A stretch of 64,000 nt of DNA from Hyphomonas polymorpha PS728 (lineage in GTDB: Bacteria > Pseudomonadota > Alphaproteobacteria > Caulobacterales > Hyphomonadaceae). A program made the translations under genes and the position numbers. A model generated the notes under the pieces. The model was not told the DNA's origin, ran no database searches, and saw nothing but the letters and a program-made list of their open reading frames with translations. The DNA lies in the NCBI RefSeq assembly GCF_000685315.1, contig NZ_ARYM01000006.1:122989-186988 (forward strand). Reading direction: 5' to 3'. This document shows positions 63,567-64,000 of the stretch, piece after piece. Each line of letters begins with the position of its first letter. The stretch's first letter is position 1.

Positions 63567-64000
63567 GTGCGCGAAGTTCATCATTTTGTGAATGGCAAGA
63601 CTGTCGCCGGAACATCCGGCCGGTTTGGGGATATTTACGACCCCAATACGGGCGCGATTCAGGCACGTGTGGCGCTCGCAACGAAGGCCGAACTGGGCGC
63701 TGCGGTGGACGCTGCGACGGCGGCCTTTCCCGCCTGGGCCAGCACCAACCCGCAGCGCCGGGCGCGCGTGATGTTCGAGTTCAAGCGCCTGGTCGAAGCC
63801 AATATGGACGAGCTGGCGTATATGCTCTCGTCCGAACATGGCAAGGTGATTGCCGATTCCAAAGGCGACGTGCAGCGCGGCCTGGATGTGGTGGAGTTTG
63901 CCTGCGGCGTGCCCCACCTTCTGAAGGGCGAATACACCGAAGGCGCCGGCCCAGGCATTGATGTCTATTCGATGCGCCAGCCGCTGGGCGTGTGCGCCGG
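63567..64000 (+). CDS. mmsA: CoA-acylating methylmalonate-semialdehyde dehydrogenase (5' part)
   Basis: The gene is cut by the right edge; 144 residues are visible. The N-terminus matches the MmsA family (FVNGKTVAGTSGRFGDIYDP, then GEYTEGAGPGIDVYSMRQPLG). The enzyme oxidises methylmalonate or malonate semialdehyde to propionyl- or acetyl-CoA in valine and inositol degradation. The GTG at 63567 has AGGAGGAGC just upstream. The active-site Cys lies beyond the window. Confidence 0.9.
   Translation, partial: MREVHHFVNGKTVAGTSGRFGDIYDPNTGAIQARVALATKAELGAAVDAATAAFPAWASTNPQRRARVMFEFKRLVEANMDELAYMLSSEHGKVIADSKGDVQRGLDVVEFACGVPHLLKGEYTEGAGPGIDVYSMRQPLGVCA

Overview
The window is a high-GC chromosomal segment of an alphaproteobacterium. 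The best guess is Hyphomonadaceae/Caulobacterales (Hyphomonas-like). This rests on gene content and protein character (addA-trxA, zf-CHCC protein, cysE-DUF3126, tamA-tamB, a complete gsp operon next to a TonB-dependent receptor), not on a database search. Genes are tightly packed, no gene-free stretch exceeds 300 bases, and no phage, transposon, integrase or CRISPR array was seen.

Layout. 1-7.3 kb: 3' part of addA, trxA, an orphan ABC ATPase, a zinc-finger protein, an FAD monooxygenase, L-serine ammonia-lyase and an XRE regulator. 7.4-18.7 kb (minus): a type II secretion operon gspC-D-E-F-G-H-I-J-K-L-M-N, mostly coupled by 4-base overlaps, plus a thirteenth gene for a small lipoprotein. 18.9-24.2 kb (minus): a TonB-dependent receptor, a beta-helix-like surface lipoprotein with a Pro/Thr linker, and a prolyl-4-hydroxylase-like 2-oxoglutarate oxygenase. 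24.4-31.8 kb: a CAP-domain secreted protein, an XRE regulator and tamB/tamA. 31.9-45.3 kb: Ca/Na antiporter, queF, nitroreductase, a TetR-controlled RND pump, cysE-DUF3126, a Sua5-type tRNA modification enzyme, a cytochrome b561-YceI fusion beside a YceI lipoprotein, and an acyl-CoA dehydrogenase. 45.4-64 kb: RluF-like pseudouridine synthase, MBL hydrolase, lepB, a histidine phosphatase, xseB-ispA-dxs, two hypotheticals, acyl-CoA ligase, aldo/keto reductase, methyltransferase, GFA protein, metG, a DUF418 membrane protein, tRNA-Thr(UGU), a double-domain universal stress protein, a secreted hypothetical and the start of mmsA.

The most interesting unit is 7.4-24.4 kb. The secretion operon, the receptor, the surface lipoprotein and the hydroxylase look like one functional system. 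PhoB-box-like 18-mers lie upstream of gspC, the lipoprotein and the hydroxylase, at the spacing expected for PhoB-activated promoters in two of the three cases. This suggests a phosphate-starvation-induced secretion and uptake system, comparable to what I recall of the Caulobacter T2SS-dependent lipoprotein ElpS, with a possible new element: proline hydroxylation of an exported component. A second oddity is a 10-bp-period GGACA tandem repeat. It occurs between the convergent queF and nitroreductase genes and again inside the coding sequence of the RluF-like C-terminal tail.
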